Part shown: positions 26,378 through 36,288 of the stretch, in pieces | Position numbering within the stretch: position 1 is the first letter of the stretch | Layout of the letters: each line of letters opens with the position of its first letter | Assembly (NCBI RefSeq): GCF_021531495.1 | Contig: NZ_JADYTY010000003.1 | Span: forward strand, 42,851 to 106,850 | Reading direction: 5' to 3' | Length of the DNA: 64,000 nucleotides | Source: Anaerovibrio lipolyticus | GTDB taxonomy: Bacteria; Bacillota; Negativicutes; Selenomonadales; Selenomonadaceae | Notes under the pieces: model-generated | What the model was told of the DNA's origin: nothing | The model's database searches: none | Seen by the model: the letters and a program-made list of their open reading frames with translations, nothing else | Program-made: the position numbers and the translations under genes

Positions 26378-27088
26378 ATGTTGAAGCTTGGAATAATGCA
26401 GCCCTATTTTTTTCCGTATATAGGGTATTTTTCTTTGATTAATTATTGCGACCGATTTATATATTTTGATACACCACAATATATTCATCATGGGTGGGTA
26501 AATCGAAATCGTATATTAAAGCAAGGGAATGACGCCGCGTATATAACTGTTCCAACAAAAAAAGCAGCAAGAGATACACCTATTAATAAAATTATAATTA
26601 ATAATGATCTGGCTTGGAAAGAAAAGATATATGGACAACTATCATATTACAAGAGGAAAGCACCATATTATTATACAGCAATAGAAGTAGTAAAATCCGT
26701 TTTAGATAATGCCGATGAAAACTTATCACAGTTGTGCATAAAAAGTATCGAGCAAACCTGTGAGTTTTTGGGAATAAATACTCCTTGCGATATTTTTTCT
26801 GATATGGATTTAGATATTGAGGAAGTTACAGCTCCTGATGAATGGGCACTGAACATTACAAAAAGATTAGGCTATAAAACATATGTAAATCCACCTGGGG
26901 GAATATCTTTTTTCGATGTAAAAAAATATCATATTGCAAATATAGAGATTGAGTTTTTAAAACATGAATTGACACCCTATATTCAACGTATTGGACATTT
27001 TGAGCCAGGTCTATCTATTGTGGATATTATGATGTTTTGTAGCGTAGAAGAAATAAAAGAAATGTTAGGAAAATATCAGATATTGTGA
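26378..27088 (+). CDS. WbqC-family protein
   Basis: About 236 residues. The N-terminus KLGIMQPYFFPYIGYFSLI is the WbqC signature, and the motifs FDTPQYIHHGWVNRNRI and WALNITKRLG follow. WbqC-like proteins occur in O-antigen and other glycan loci and are suspected acyl- or glycine-transferring enzymes; the exact reaction is unproven. The start is either ATG 26378 or TTG 26381, the latter spaced 7 bases from GGGAGG; earlier ATGs lie in the ribosome site. First gene of the island, just downstream of leader 1. Confidence 0.8.
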   Translation: MLKLGIMQPYFFPYIGYFSLINYCDRFIYFDTPQYIHHGWVNRNRILKQGNDAAYITVPTKKAARDTPINKIIINNDLAWKEKIYGQLSYYKRKAPYYYTAIEVVKSVLDNADENLSQLCIKSIEQTCEFLGINTPCDIFSDMDLDIEEVTAPDEWALNITKRLGYKTYVNPPGGISFFDVKKYHIANIEIEFLKHELTPYIQRIGHFEPGLSIVDIMMFCSVEEIKEMLGKYQIL

Positions 27089-27098
27089 GGTTAATATT

Positions 27099-28400
27099 AT
27101 GATAAAAAAAATAATGGTTACTGGTTTATGCACTTTACATTGGGGACGTCTGCAATATGGCAATGTTGGCAACTATTACATTGTGGAGCCATTGTTTAGG
27201 TTATTACACAAATATTATCCAGAAGCAGAAATTGTAACCACGTTTCAGATGGATGAGAATTTCATATGCAGGGAAAATATAAATGTAGTTCCAATGGAAT
27301 TATATTACGCTTGGCAGTGTGATGATGTGGGTAAGGCTGAAAAGGATGTTGAAACAGCACAAAAATATGTTGTGGATACTGATTCTGTAAAATTAACGCC
27401 ATATTTGTCGTGCATAAAGGATGCTGACTTAATTATAAATGTATCTGGAGATATGTGGGGGGCTAATGCAGAGCATGTAGGGCATGAGAGATTTTATGTT
27501 GATTGCCTAAAAATGAAGGCGACACAAATTTTAAACAAAAGAACGGTATTATACGCAGTTACTCCAGGGCCATTTCCAATAGAAAGGCGTGATTTGGCTT
27601 TAGAAGTATTCTCAAAATTTGATCTAGTTGTTATAAGAGAAAAGGTATCATTTGATAATTTAAAAAAATGGGGCTTCCCATTAGATAATGTGGTGTGGGC
27701 ACCGTGTCCATCATTTTTATTTGAAACGGATAGTAATTATACATCAAAATGGATTGATTTAATTAGTCAATCAGATAGTAAAATTATTGGTTTTACCTTT
27801 GGTGGATTTAATATGCCAGTAGGTCCTTATGATATGTGGCCAAGGGAGAATGCCCAATATGATGTGTTTATAAAAATAATAGAGCATATCATAAACGATT
27901 TAGATTGTAGAATCTGCATTTTTTCTCATACAAATGGCTTTGAATTACCACCACATTTTAAGCTGATTAATGGTAGAGATTTTACTATATTAAGTCGTCT
28001 GTATGAATTACTTATAGAAAAAAATGAATGTTATAAAGAAAAAATTATACTGATAAATGAGCCACTATTACCTGTTCAGTTAAAAACTATAATAGGAAAA
28101 CTGGATATGTTAGTAACTGGTAGAGTGCATGCTTCCGTAGCTGCAACAAGTCAGTGCGTTCCAACCGTATTTATGGAGTATGATAGACGTGTTATTTATA
28201 GTGACAAAATGTTAGGTTTTTCTCAGCAGCTAGGTTTGGAGGATTACGTATGTATGCCTGGGAACTATGAACAGATAAAAGATTGTGTTGACAGATGCTT
28301 CTTCCATAGGCAGGAAGTTAGGGAACATTTGGAGACTAAAATGACAGAAATCAAATTTGAGGCAGACAGTATCGTAAAGGATTTAGGTCATTATGAGTGA
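27099..28400 (+). CDS. Polysaccharide pyruvyl transferase family protein
   Basis: A 433-residue member of the pyruvyl transferase (PF04230-type) superfamily. The N-terminal YGNVGNYYIVEPLFRLL loop, a middle VIREKVSFDNLKKWG and the C-terminal TGRVHASVAATSQCVPTVFMEYDRR segment are characteristic. Members add ketal-linked pyruvate to sugars; some have other roles. It is in the island between the WbqC-like gene and an acetyltransferase, which its end overlaps by eight bases. Confidence 0.8.
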   Translation: MIKKIMVTGLCTLHWGRLQYGNVGNYYIVEPLFRLLHKYYPEAEIVTTFQMDENFICRENINVVPMELYYAWQCDDVGKAEKDVETAQKYVVDTDSVKLTPYLSCIKDADLIINVSGDMWGANAEHVGHERFYVDCLKMKATQILNKRTVLYAVTPGPFPIERRDLALEVFSKFDLVVIREKVSFDNLKKWGFPLDNVVWAPCPSFLFETDSNYTSKWIDLISQSDSKIIGFTFGGFNMPVGPYDMWPRENAQYDVFIKIIEHIINDLDCRICIFSHTNGFELPPHFKLINGRDFTILSRLYELLIEKNECYKEKIILINEPLLPVQLKTIIGKLDMLVTGRVHASVAATSQCVPTVFMEYDRRVIYSDKMLGFSQQLGLEDYVCMPGNYEQIKDCVDRCFFHRQEVREHLETKMTEIKFEADSIVKDLGHYE

Positions 28401-28833
28401 GATGGTGGAGTGGCTCAATGGGGATAACGCAAAAACAAGAATAATAAGTTTTTTCCAGGAAATGGATAAGGAATTTATTCCCTCATTGAGCAGCCGAGTG
28501 GATATACCAAGTTACGCAGCAAAATTGGCGGAATTAGCAGATACTATTTTTATTACTAATAATATAGGTCAGGATATAGCATCTTGTTCAATATATTGCA
28601 ATCAAAGGGATGCATATATATCATCCATAGCTGTAAAAAAGTCTTACCAAGGTAAGGGAATAGGTCATATGCTTATGGATGAGGTTAAAGCTCATATTAA
28701 AAATAGGTGTGGTGCTATTGTATTGCATGTCCACATCAGTAATAGAAATGCCATATATTATTACAAAAAAAATGATTTTAAAGAAAAGCAGATTAATGCA
28801 GATTGGATAGAAATGATTTATTACGCGAGGTGA
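28393..28833 (+). CDS. GNAT-family N-acetyltransferase
   Basis: A 146-residue single-domain GNAT. Acetyl-CoA-binding motif A is SYQGKGIGHMLMDEV, preceded by the beta strand YISSIAVKKS; the C-terminal part has SNRNAIYYYKKNDFKEK. It starts eight bases inside the upstream gene. In this context a sugar amino group is a likely acceptor, but the substrate is unknown. Confidence 0.82.
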   Translation: MSEMVEWLNGDNAKTRIISFFQEMDKEFIPSLSSRVDIPSYAAKLAELADTIFITNNIGQDIASCSIYCNQRDAYISSIAVKKSYQGKGIGHMLMDEVKAHIKNRCGAIVLHVHISNRNAIYYYKKNDFKEKQINADWIEMIYYAR

Positions 28834-28836
28834 ATT

Positions 28837-29631
28837 ATGGAAGCTTGCAAAATGCTTAGTACATCGATAATGGTAACGGATTATTGTACTTTAAATTGCA
28901 AATTGTGTTTGGCATACATACCATATTTAAGGGATCGTAAAAGATTATCGTTAGCAGAGGCTAAAATAGTGTTTTATAATTACTTTTCAATGGTAGATCA
29001 TGTAGATAAATTCAGTATCACTGGGGGAGAACCTTTTACAAATACTGAATTGGTTGATATATTATTAGAATTACTTAAATATCGAAGTAGAATATCAGAG
29101 ATAATAATTATTACTAATGGAACTATTAAATTACCAGATGAATTTTTAGAGGTTGCATCAAAAGAAAGGAAATTAAAGGTAATAGTAAATAATTATGGTT
29201 CCATATCTAAATTTGCGGGTGAGAATAGAGAACTTTTGGGCAAACATGGAATAACAAATATATTATACGATGACTCTAATAGGTATGATTGGATTGATTG
29301 CCGGGATCATAGCTTAAAGAATAAAATTGAGAGCGAAATAAAAGCACAAGCTGCTAGTTGTGTATTTTTTCAGGGAAAAAAATATTTAATTAATCATGGT
29401 AAATTGTATACTTGTACTCGTTCTTGGTATCGTATAGAGAATAATTTAATTCCATATAGCAAAGAGGATTATATAAAACTAACAGAGAAAGATTTTGATG
29501 TAGAAAAATCCAGAGAAAAGTTGTTGAATTTAATGGCAAGAAAATATTCAACATCATGTGCTTACTGCTCAGGTAGGACAGAAAAATCAATACTGTACCC
29601 AGCAGCAGAGCAACTGACTAAAGGAGATTAA
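28837..29631 (+). CDS. Radical SAM protein (tandem copy A)
   Basis: A 264-residue radical SAM protein. The cluster cysteines C17, C21 and C24 lie in DYCTLNCKLCLAYIP and the SAM-binding motif is TGGEPF. A late CxxC (SCAYCSG) might bind a second metal centre, but the full SPASM pattern is not seen. It is followed after two bases by a paralogue of similar length. Island context suggests modification of a sugar or of a glycan carrier. Start at ATG 28837 behind GAGGTG. Confidence 0.83.
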   Translation: MEACKMLSTSIMVTDYCTLNCKLCLAYIPYLRDRKRLSLAEAKIVFYNYFSMVDHVDKFSITGGEPFTNTELVDILLELLKYRSRISEIIIITNGTIKLPDEFLEVASKERKLKVIVNNYGSISKFAGENRELLGKHGITNILYDDSNRYDWIDCRDHSLKNKIESEIKAQAASCVFFQGKKYLINHGKLYTCTRSWYRIENNLIPYSKEDYIKLTEKDFDVEKSREKLLNLMARKYSTSCAYCSGRTEKSILYPAAEQLTKGD

Positions 29632-29633
29632 CT

Positions 29634-30437
29634 GTGAATATTAACATTAATAGAAGTGCCTTAAATATATGTTCTGTGTGCAACCTAAAATGCAAACATT
29701 GTTTGGCATTTATTCCATATTATAAAAAAACTCATATTATGAGTTATAGTGAGGCCAAGTCTATATTGGAGCATTATTTTGCGGTTGTAGATAGTGTAAA
29801 ACACTTTACTGTCACTGGTGGAGAGCCATTGTTAAACAAAGATGTTTTGCCAATATTAGAAGAGGTGATGAAATACAAAAGACATATTGGCGAGACTTTA
29901 GATTTTGTGACTAATGCTACAATGATGATTCCTAATGAGGTTCAGGATTTTTTTGAGGCAAATAAAGATAGTACACGTATTGTATTAAGCGATTATGGTC
30001 CAGATTTATCAAAAAAATTAAATAGTATTCAAAATGATTTGGATAATAGAGGCAGCGTTTATAGAATTTCCAAATTTTATGGAGATAATTTGTATTATAA
30101 TGGGTGGATTGATTTTTCGGATCATTCATTAAAATGGAAGACCATAGAGGAAAGGGATAGAAATGCAGCCAAGTGTATACATAATGTAGGTAAATATTTC
30201 GTAATTAATGATGGTGAAATACATAGGTGTTCCAGATCATTTTGGAGAATAAAGAATGGTTATATTCCTAAGCTTAAAGGTGAGTACGTACCTTTAATGG
30301 ATGATAGTATTTCTGTAGAAGAAAAAAAGAAATATCTGATGATGATGGTGGATTCAACCTCATCTACATCTTGTGCACATTGCGTAGGCTTAAGAAATGA
30401 TGTTGAAAGAGTGCAGCCGGCACAGCAGTTGGTATAA
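29634..30437 (+). CDS. Radical SAM protein (tandem copy B)
   Basis: A 267-residue paralogue of the preceding protein. Cysteines C16, C20 and C23 are in CNLKCKHCLAFIPYY; TGGEPL follows; the C-terminus again has SCAHCVG. Shared features such as YNGWIDFSDHSLK versus YDWIDCRDHSLK show a local duplication that has diverged widely. The start is a GTG at 29634 with AAAGGAG eight bases upstream. The pair may act as a heterodimer or on successive substrates; the substrate is not known. Confidence 0.83.
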   Translation: MNININRSALNICSVCNLKCKHCLAFIPYYKKTHIMSYSEAKSILEHYFAVVDSVKHFTVTGGEPLLNKDVLPILEEVMKYKRHIGETLDFVTNATMMIPNEVQDFFEANKDSTRIVLSDYGPDLSKKLNSIQNDLDNRGSVYRISKFYGDNLYYNGWIDFSDHSLKWKTIEERDRNAAKCIHNVGKYFVINDGEIHRCSRSFWRIKNGYIPKLKGEYVPLMDDSISVEEKKKYLMMMVDSTSSTSCAHCVGLRNDVERVQPAQQLV

Positions 30438-30485
30438 CTCTGATATTCGCAAGAACAAGTTAGATTCTATAAATGGGGTTAGGAA

Positions 30486-31964
30486 ATGGATAAAGTTTTA
30501 CCTACAGTATATATATATATTCAGAGTTATGACTTGGCAGAGCCATATCTTAAACGAGCCTTAGAGTCAATTCTTCATCAAACATATAGAAACTTTATAT
30601 GTTATATATATGATAATTGCTCTGGTCCAGCCGTAAGAAAAATAATTCAACATTATGCTGCCATAGACGAAAGATTTAAGCTGGTTCTATTCGATCGCCC
30701 AGAAGAAGTTATTGCATGGAAATTTGGGATTCCGGATATTTTAGATGCATCTCAAGGAAAGGGATATTTTACACGTATAGATGCAGATGATGCACTGGCA
30801 TTAGATGCTTTGGAAAGAATGGTAGCATTTGCAGAAAAAAATAATTTGGATATGACTGTGGCCGGTGTTTATGGTATAGATGGTACATCTGATAAGATTA
30901 TAGGTAAAAGATGTTTAGAGAGGAATGTTATTGTAGAGGGAAAAGAGTTTGAAAATATTTTTCCTGATACATATGACTTGATGCGTACACATTGGCTAAA
31001 ATTATACAAACTAGAAGTGATTAATGCTGTAAATTTTCAGAATGTAGAACTAATAGGGTACGGCTCTGATACACTATTTGTTCGTCAGACTATTTTATGT
31101 AGTAACAGAATAGGAGTATTGGCAAAATGTTTATACAGATATACAGTCTATTCCGTTAATAAAAAAGTTTATGATAGAAATATTTCCAGAATATATGCAC
31201 CTGAAAAATTGTATTTACATGATATAAATTTCTTGTTAAAAAAATGTGGTTCTGTCAGTGATAACAATCTGGAATTTTTATTGATGGCCTTTTTAATAGA
31301 GCTAGAGGATTGTTTTAATTTTATAAAAAATGGAGCTTTTTCTGACAACAAAATTGAACTTGTGCACAATATTGTTTGCACTAGCACTTTTAAACTGGCA
31401 ACTCAAAAGATAAATCATTATTTGTATAAGAATATTGCTATATGGATATTGAAACAGGATATTTTCGTCAACAAATCAGTATTAGAGAAAGCGGCTGAAA
31501 TATTGGCGGTACTATCTTTTTATCCAGCTCAATTACCGTCTAAAAGCGTAGAAAAAGAGTTATTGTTATTATTATATATTCACAAATTTTGGAATGTGGG
31601 TGAAACAAAATCAGATTTAGAAAATCAGATTTTGTCCAAAATGCAAGCAGTACCATTGCTTGCCCAAAGTACACCGTTTTTTGCCTTCTTATGCCTGGAA
31701 CTGGTTTTTGATATTCTTACCGGAGAGTATGTTGCCGCCTTAAATTGGCTTGTAGATAAATTTGAAAATAAAGTGCATTACTATCTTATACATTGGGAGT
31801 TGGATTTAGCTCGGTTGGGTTTAAATATATCAGCAATTTTGGAAAATGCAGAGCGTTTTGTGTGGTTTAAGGAGAGGGAAATTAACTATTTATTGGAGCA
31901 TGATGAGCAAGCTGCAAAGAAAGAAATTGAGGATTGGAAGGATTTATTGCCATATAAAATATAG
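30486..31964 (+). CDS. Family 2 glycosyltransferase with long C-terminal region
   Basis: A 492-residue protein. The N-terminal GT-A domain (about 5-240) begins VYIYIQSYDLAEPYLKRALESILHQTYRNF, and TRIDADDA holds the metal-binding acidic motif. The C-terminal half (about 250-492) is helical and unassigned. It probably transfers a sugar from a nucleotide donor onto the island's glycan or protein acceptor. AT-rich like its neighbours. Confidence 0.8.
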   Translation: MDKVLPTVYIYIQSYDLAEPYLKRALESILHQTYRNFICYIYDNCSGPAVRKIIQHYAAIDERFKLVLFDRPEEVIAWKFGIPDILDASQGKGYFTRIDADDALALDALERMVAFAEKNNLDMTVAGVYGIDGTSDKIIGKRCLERNVIVEGKEFENIFPDTYDLMRTHWLKLYKLEVINAVNFQNVELIGYGSDTLFVRQTILCSNRIGVLAKCLYRYTVYSVNKKVYDRNISRIYAPEKLYLHDINFLLKKCGSVSDNNLEFLLMAFLIELEDCFNFIKNGAFSDNKIELVHNIVCTSTFKLATQKINHYLYKNIAIWILKQDIFVNKSVLEKAAEILAVLSFYPAQLPSKSVEKELLLLLYIHKFWNVGETKSDLENQILSKMQAVPLLAQSTPFFAFLCLELVFDILTGEYVAALNWLVDKFENKVHYYLIHWELDLARLGLNISAILENAERFVWFKEREINYLLEHDEQAAKKEIEDWKDLLPYKI

Positions 31965-31975
31965 GAGGTGGCTAA

Positions 31976-33085
31976 ATGAAAAAAATATTTGTTACCAAAG
32001 CAACAATACCACCACTCAACGAGTATGTGGATGAAATTAGTGATATATGGGAAACTCATTGGTTAACGAATATGGGAAGCAAATATAAAAAATTGCAGGA
32101 AGAATTAAAACTATATTTGGATACGGATAATATTGAACTCTTTACCAATGGTCATATGTCTTTGGAACTTTCTTTGCAAGCGTTGGGCTTAAAGGGAGAA
32201 GTTATAACTACGCCTTTTACATTTGCTTCCACAACACATGCTATTGTGCGAAATGGACTTACGCCTGTTTTTTGCGATATAAACCCTGATGATTATACGA
32301 TAGATGTGTCAAAGATTGAGGCATTAATAACAGAAAAGACTAGTGCCATCCTTCCGGTGCATGTATATGGCAACGTATGTGATGTTGAAGGAATAGAACG
32401 CATCGCGGATAAGTATAATTTAAAAGTAATTTATGATGCCTGTCATAGCTTTGGTGTTAAATACAAAGGAGTTAGTACAGCAAATTTTGGAGATGTTTCC
32501 TGCTTTAGCTTTCATGCCACAAAGGTATTTAATACCATTGAAGGTGGAGCTGCATGTTTTAGAAACAAAGAAATAGGACAGAAATTAGCCGATTTGAAAA
32601 ATTTTGGCATACATGGTCCTGAGTCTGTAGAAGCTGTAGGAGCAAATGCTAAGATGAATGAGTTCTGTGCGGCCATGGGGTTGTGCAATTTAAGACATGT
32701 AGATGAAAATATTCTTTTGCGAAAAGAAGTATCAGAATATTATCGCGAGTTGTTAAAAGATATTCCCGGTATCAAATTAAATATTATACAGAATGATGTT
32801 GTATCAAACTATTCTTATTTTCCTATATTTATTAATAAAGATAAATATGGAAAGCATAGGGATATCATTTGTGAAATATTATCAACCTATGGTATAAATG
32901 TGAGAAAATATTTTTATCCTATTACCATTGATTTTGATTGCTATAAGGATTGGCTGCAGGCAGATGGATTGGATGTATCACGAGATGTAAGTAATAATGT
33001 AATAGCATTACCTTTATATCCAACACTGGCGAGGGAAGATGTAAAAAGAATTTGTGAAATTATAAGAAAAAATTGTCAATTCTAA
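31976..33085 (+). CDS. DegT/DnrJ/EryC1-family sugar aminotransferase
   Basis: A 369-residue PLP enzyme of the sugar aminotransferase family. The PLP lysine is K183 in SFHATKVFNTIEGG; TPFTFASTTHAI, PVHVYG and YDACHSFG are family blocks. It would convert a 4-keto or 3-keto nucleotide sugar to the amino sugar. The regiochemistry cannot be decided here, but the island has two more enzymes of this family. AGGAGGTG lies upstream of the ATG. Confidence 0.85.
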   Translation: MKKIFVTKATIPPLNEYVDEISDIWETHWLTNMGSKYKKLQEELKLYLDTDNIELFTNGHMSLELSLQALGLKGEVITTPFTFASTTHAIVRNGLTPVFCDINPDDYTIDVSKIEALITEKTSAILPVHVYGNVCDVEGIERIADKYNLKVIYDACHSFGVKYKGVSTANFGDVSCFSFHATKVFNTIEGGAACFRNKEIGQKLADLKNFGIHGPESVEAVGANAKMNEFCAAMGLCNLRHVDENILLRKEVSEYYRELLKDIPGIKLNIIQNDVVSNYSYFPIFINKDKYGKHRDIICEILSTYGINVRKYFYPITIDFDCYKDWLQADGLDVSRDVSNNVIALPLYPTLAREDVKRICEIIRKNCQF

Positions 33086-33127
33086 GTAACGTTATTTAAA
33101 TTTCTGTTTCGGAAGGGATTTGTGGTA

Positions 33128-34237
33128 ATGACTGTTTTTATAAAAAAACATCCTGCATTAAATGTAAAATTGGTACGCAATATTTTAAAGGAAGATTTAT
33201 CAATTCAAACAATTACTGCTCCAGATAAAATTAATGTATCAGATGTAATAATCATGTCCCAAAAGGATAAGTCCCTTTCTAAAGAAGAAATGAACAATTA
33301 TAATATCATTTTTCTTGAGGATGTTGTAGGTAGAATTCAAGAGAATGTGTGGCAAGAAATAAGTAATAATTATGATTACTATTATATGAAATATCAACTA
33401 TCCAAGGCGATAAATTCACAAATAGATATGATAATAACAGGTTCATCCTACGGACTGTTTGGTATAAAAGAATCAATGCTGCCTAATGCAGTTAATCTGT
33501 CTTTAGCGTCTCAGGACTTGTATTATGCGGTAAAGGGAATAGAGTATGTTTGGAATATAAATAAAAATATCAAGCATATTGTTCTTTGCGCCAGCTATTA
33601 CTATTTTTATTCTGATTTGTCAAAAGTAAGTAATGATTTTGAAATACAGAGAATAGCAAAAGTGTATAGTCCTATATTTGATGATAGGCACAATTGTTAT
33701 TTGATGTCACAAAGAAAAAATATACTTTATAAAAGTGATATCTTTGATATTGAAAGCGTATTGGAGCGTACTGCGAATAGTTTTTATGCAAATGGATATT
33801 TTAATGATAATGCCCCTAGATGTAATTTTGCTACAAGAATTTGGCAAAGTGATAAGGCATGGAAGGAGTTGTCATATGAAGAAAAAGCTGTGGCAGGAAA
33901 ACAACGTGCATTAAGTCACAATAAGAGTCTGAAGCACATCAATAGCTTGCTTGCAAACGCCGAATTATTCTGTAGGTTTGTGCAATTTTGCAGGAATCGC
34001 AATATTGCACTGACCATAGTAGTTGCACCGGCATCAAAATATTATGTTAAGCATATAGCACCGCAATTTAAGGAAATCTTTTACGAAGTGGTTAATAGCA
34101 TTGATAGCAGTTTGAAGATCTTGGACTATTCAAATGATGAAAGTTTTCTAGATGAGGATTTTAATGATATGGATCATTTAAGTGATAGTGGTGCGATCAA
34201 GCTTACAAATGCAATAACGAGAGAGTATACAATATGA
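33128..34237 (+). CDS. SGNH/GDSL-like hydrolase or acyltransferase
   Basis: About 369 residues. The block ITGSSYGLFGI (near residue 105) resembles SGNH block I with the nucleophile serine, and the C-terminal DMDHLSDSGAIKL resembles the DxxH block V. The fold is close to DltD/AlgX-type proteins that acylate or deacylate glycans. No signal peptide is obvious, so it may act in the cytoplasm. GTG 33122 is an alternative start. Its last bases overlap the start of a glycosyltransferase. Confidence 0.6.
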   Translation: MTVFIKKHPALNVKLVRNILKEDLSIQTITAPDKINVSDVIIMSQKDKSLSKEEMNNYNIIFLEDVVGRIQENVWQEISNNYDYYYMKYQLSKAINSQIDMIITGSSYGLFGIKESMLPNAVNLSLASQDLYYAVKGIEYVWNINKNIKHIVLCASYYYFYSDLSKVSNDFEIQRIAKVYSPIFDDRHNCYLMSQRKNILYKSDIFDIESVLERTANSFYANGYFNDNAPRCNFATRIWQSDKAWKELSYEEKAVAGKQRALSHNKSLKHINSLLANAELFCRFVQFCRNRNIALTIVVAPASKYYVKHIAPQFKEIFYEVVNSIDSSLKILDYSNDESFLDEDFNDMDHLSDSGAIKLTNAITREYTI

Positions 34238-35346
34238 ACAATACTAGTATTATAATATTGAGCTACAACACATATAAATTAACAAAATTCTGTATAGAAA
34301 GTATTCGCAAATACACGCCTACTGGCAGTTACGAGATAATCGTGATAGATAATGCATCTCAGGATGAATCCGTAGAATGGTTAAAGGAACAGATAGATAT
34401 AAGATTGGTTTGTAATGAGGAAAATAGAGGTTTTCCAGCGGGGTGTAATCAGGGGATGGCTATGGCAGAACAGGGCAATGACATTTTGCTTTTGAATAGT
34501 GATACTATTGTTACCCCTCGATGGTTGGAAAATTTGCAAACAGCTTTATATAGCGAACCAAAGGTTGGAGCTGTTAGCTGCATTACTAGCAATTGCTCAA
34601 ATTGGCAGCAGATTGATGTCAAATATGAGACTTATGATGAATTGATGGATTTTGCTGATAAAATGAATCATTCTAATCCTGAGTTGTGGGAAGTGCGGCC
34701 TAAGCTGGTGGGATTTTGTTATCTTATCAAAAACGAGGCATATAATATAGCAGGATTTTTGGATGAAATATATTCGCCTGGTAACTATGAGGATAATGAT
34801 TATTCATTGAAGCTGATAATGGCTGGATACAAGCTCTTGGTATGTAGAGATACTTTTATTCATCACTATGGAAGTGGCTCTTTTGGAGAGCATGCCACAC
34901 AGGAAGAATTTAATGAAAAAATTCGTAATTATAACAAACTTCTGAAGAAAAATCTGGATATTTTTCTAGATACATGGCATGTTACAGAAAAATATGATGA
35001 TTTACATAATGTTGTTTTGGATGTTGAAGCACCAAGAGAAGCAACAATGAGAATTTTTGTTGTGGACTGCAATATGGGGATGGATATTTGCTATTTAAAG
35101 CGGAAATATCCTCGAGCTGAAATATCTGGTGCTACAGAAAATTGGGTAGAAGCAGCTTTGGCAGGTAAATATTTGGATGTAAGCTACTGTCCTGATATAG
35201 AAAAGAGTGTATTTATTTTGCTGACAGGAAAATATGATTATATTTTGTTAGCTGATAAGGATAGGCAGTATGAGGATTTTGATGGCTATGTGGCAAAATT
35301 GATGGAATATTTGACACCAGAGGGAAGTATTAATATTAGCGAGTGA
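34234..35346 (+). CDS. GT2 glycosyltransferase with degenerate methyltransferase-like tail
   Basis: A 370-residue protein. The GT-A domain (about 3-250) has IIILSYNTYKLTKFCIESI, IDNASQDES and the acidic LLLNSDTIVTP. The tail (about 270-370) resembles part of a Rossmann methyltransferase (MDICYLKRKYPRAEISGATEN) but lacks a clear SAM loop. The same architecture recurs at 37059-38891. The start overlaps the upstream stop (ATGA). Confidence 0.8.
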   Translation: MNNTSIIILSYNTYKLTKFCIESIRKYTPTGSYEIIVIDNASQDESVEWLKEQIDIRLVCNEENRGFPAGCNQGMAMAEQGNDILLLNSDTIVTPRWLENLQTALYSEPKVGAVSCITSNCSNWQQIDVKYETYDELMDFADKMNHSNPELWEVRPKLVGFCYLIKNEAYNIAGFLDEIYSPGNYEDNDYSLKLIMAGYKLLVCRDTFIHHYGSGSFGEHATQEEFNEKIRNYNKLLKKNLDIFLDTWHVTEKYDDLHNVVLDVEAPREATMRIFVVDCNMGMDICYLKRKYPRAEISGATENWVEAALAGKYLDVSYCPDIEKSVFILLTGKYDYILLADKDRQYEDFDGYVAKLMEYLTPEGSINISE

Positions 35347-35367
35347 ACGCTGGAGAGGTAATATTAA

Positions 35368-36288
35368 GTGAGTAATTTCAGGAAAATAGGCAAAGTTGTA
35401 TTAGATCTTAGTGCCTATAATGGTAAAGATGTATATAGCGATGGAGATGTGGAAAATGATATCCTAACCTATTGCAAGCATGAAGATATTCAGGAAGTAT
35501 TATTAAAGGATACAAGATGGCCTGTGTTTTATCATTTATCTCCTATTAGGGAGAATCTGGTGAATTGGTTTCCATTTGAAAAAGATGCCGCATTATTGGA
35601 GATAGGTATGGGCTGTGGGGCACTGACTGGCATATTTTGTGAAAATGTAGCAAGGGTAGAAGGAGTTGAAATTTCACCTAGGCGTGCTGAGATAGCAGCC
35701 TGGAGGCATAAGGATTGTGACAATCTAATGATTCATGTTGGTAATCTTAACGACATGAATATAACTCAAAAATTTGATTATATAACACTAATAGGAGTGT
35801 TGGAATATGCAGGATCATTTACACATACAGATGAACCTTATAAAGATTTTTTGCAGTCATGTAAAAAGTATCTAAAATCTGATGGAAAACTGCTTTTAGC
35901 AATAGAGAATAGGATGGGACTAAAATATTGGTCTGGAGCTAGAGAAGATCATACTGGAAAAATATTTGATGGTATAACTGGGTATCAAAATAATCATAGT
36001 GTAAGAACATTTTCTAAACCAGAATTAACCAAATTATTGCAGGATTCGGGATTTGGCGAACTGGAATGGTATTATCCATTTCCAGATTATAAGCTTCCTC
36101 ATAGAGTTTATTCAGATGAATATATGCCCAAAGTTGGAGAATTAAAAAATAAGCATTTTTTATATTATGATAGCGAGAGGTATCTTTTGTTTAATGAGGC
36201 TGATGCAATGAATGGGATTGTGGCAAGTAATTTATTTGATATATTTTCTAATTCATTTTTTGTTTGTTGTCATAATGGAGATAAATAA
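35368..36288 (+). CDS. SAM-dependent methyltransferase
   Basis: A 306-residue class I methyltransferase. The SAM loop is LEIGMGCGALTGIFCE (about 75-90), followed by EISPRRAEIA and ITLIGVLEYAG. It starts with GTG behind GGAGAGG, and its stop shares a base with the ATG of the next gene, a kinase-like protein. This methyltransferase-kinase pairing resembles the two catalytic domains of O-antigen chain terminators such as WbdD, but here they are separate genes. Confidence 0.8.
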   Translation: MSNFRKIGKVVLDLSAYNGKDVYSDGDVENDILTYCKHEDIQEVLLKDTRWPVFYHLSPIRENLVNWFPFEKDAALLEIGMGCGALTGIFCENVARVEGVEISPRRAEIAAWRHKDCDNLMIHVGNLNDMNITQKFDYITLIGVLEYAGSFTHTDEPYKDFLQSCKKYLKSDGKLLLAIENRMGLKYWSGAREDHTGKIFDGITGYQNNHSVRTFSKPELTKLLQDSGFGELEWYYPFPDYKLPHRVYSDEYMPKVGELKNKHFLYYDSERYLLFNEADAMNGIVASNLFDIFSNSFFVCCHNGDK

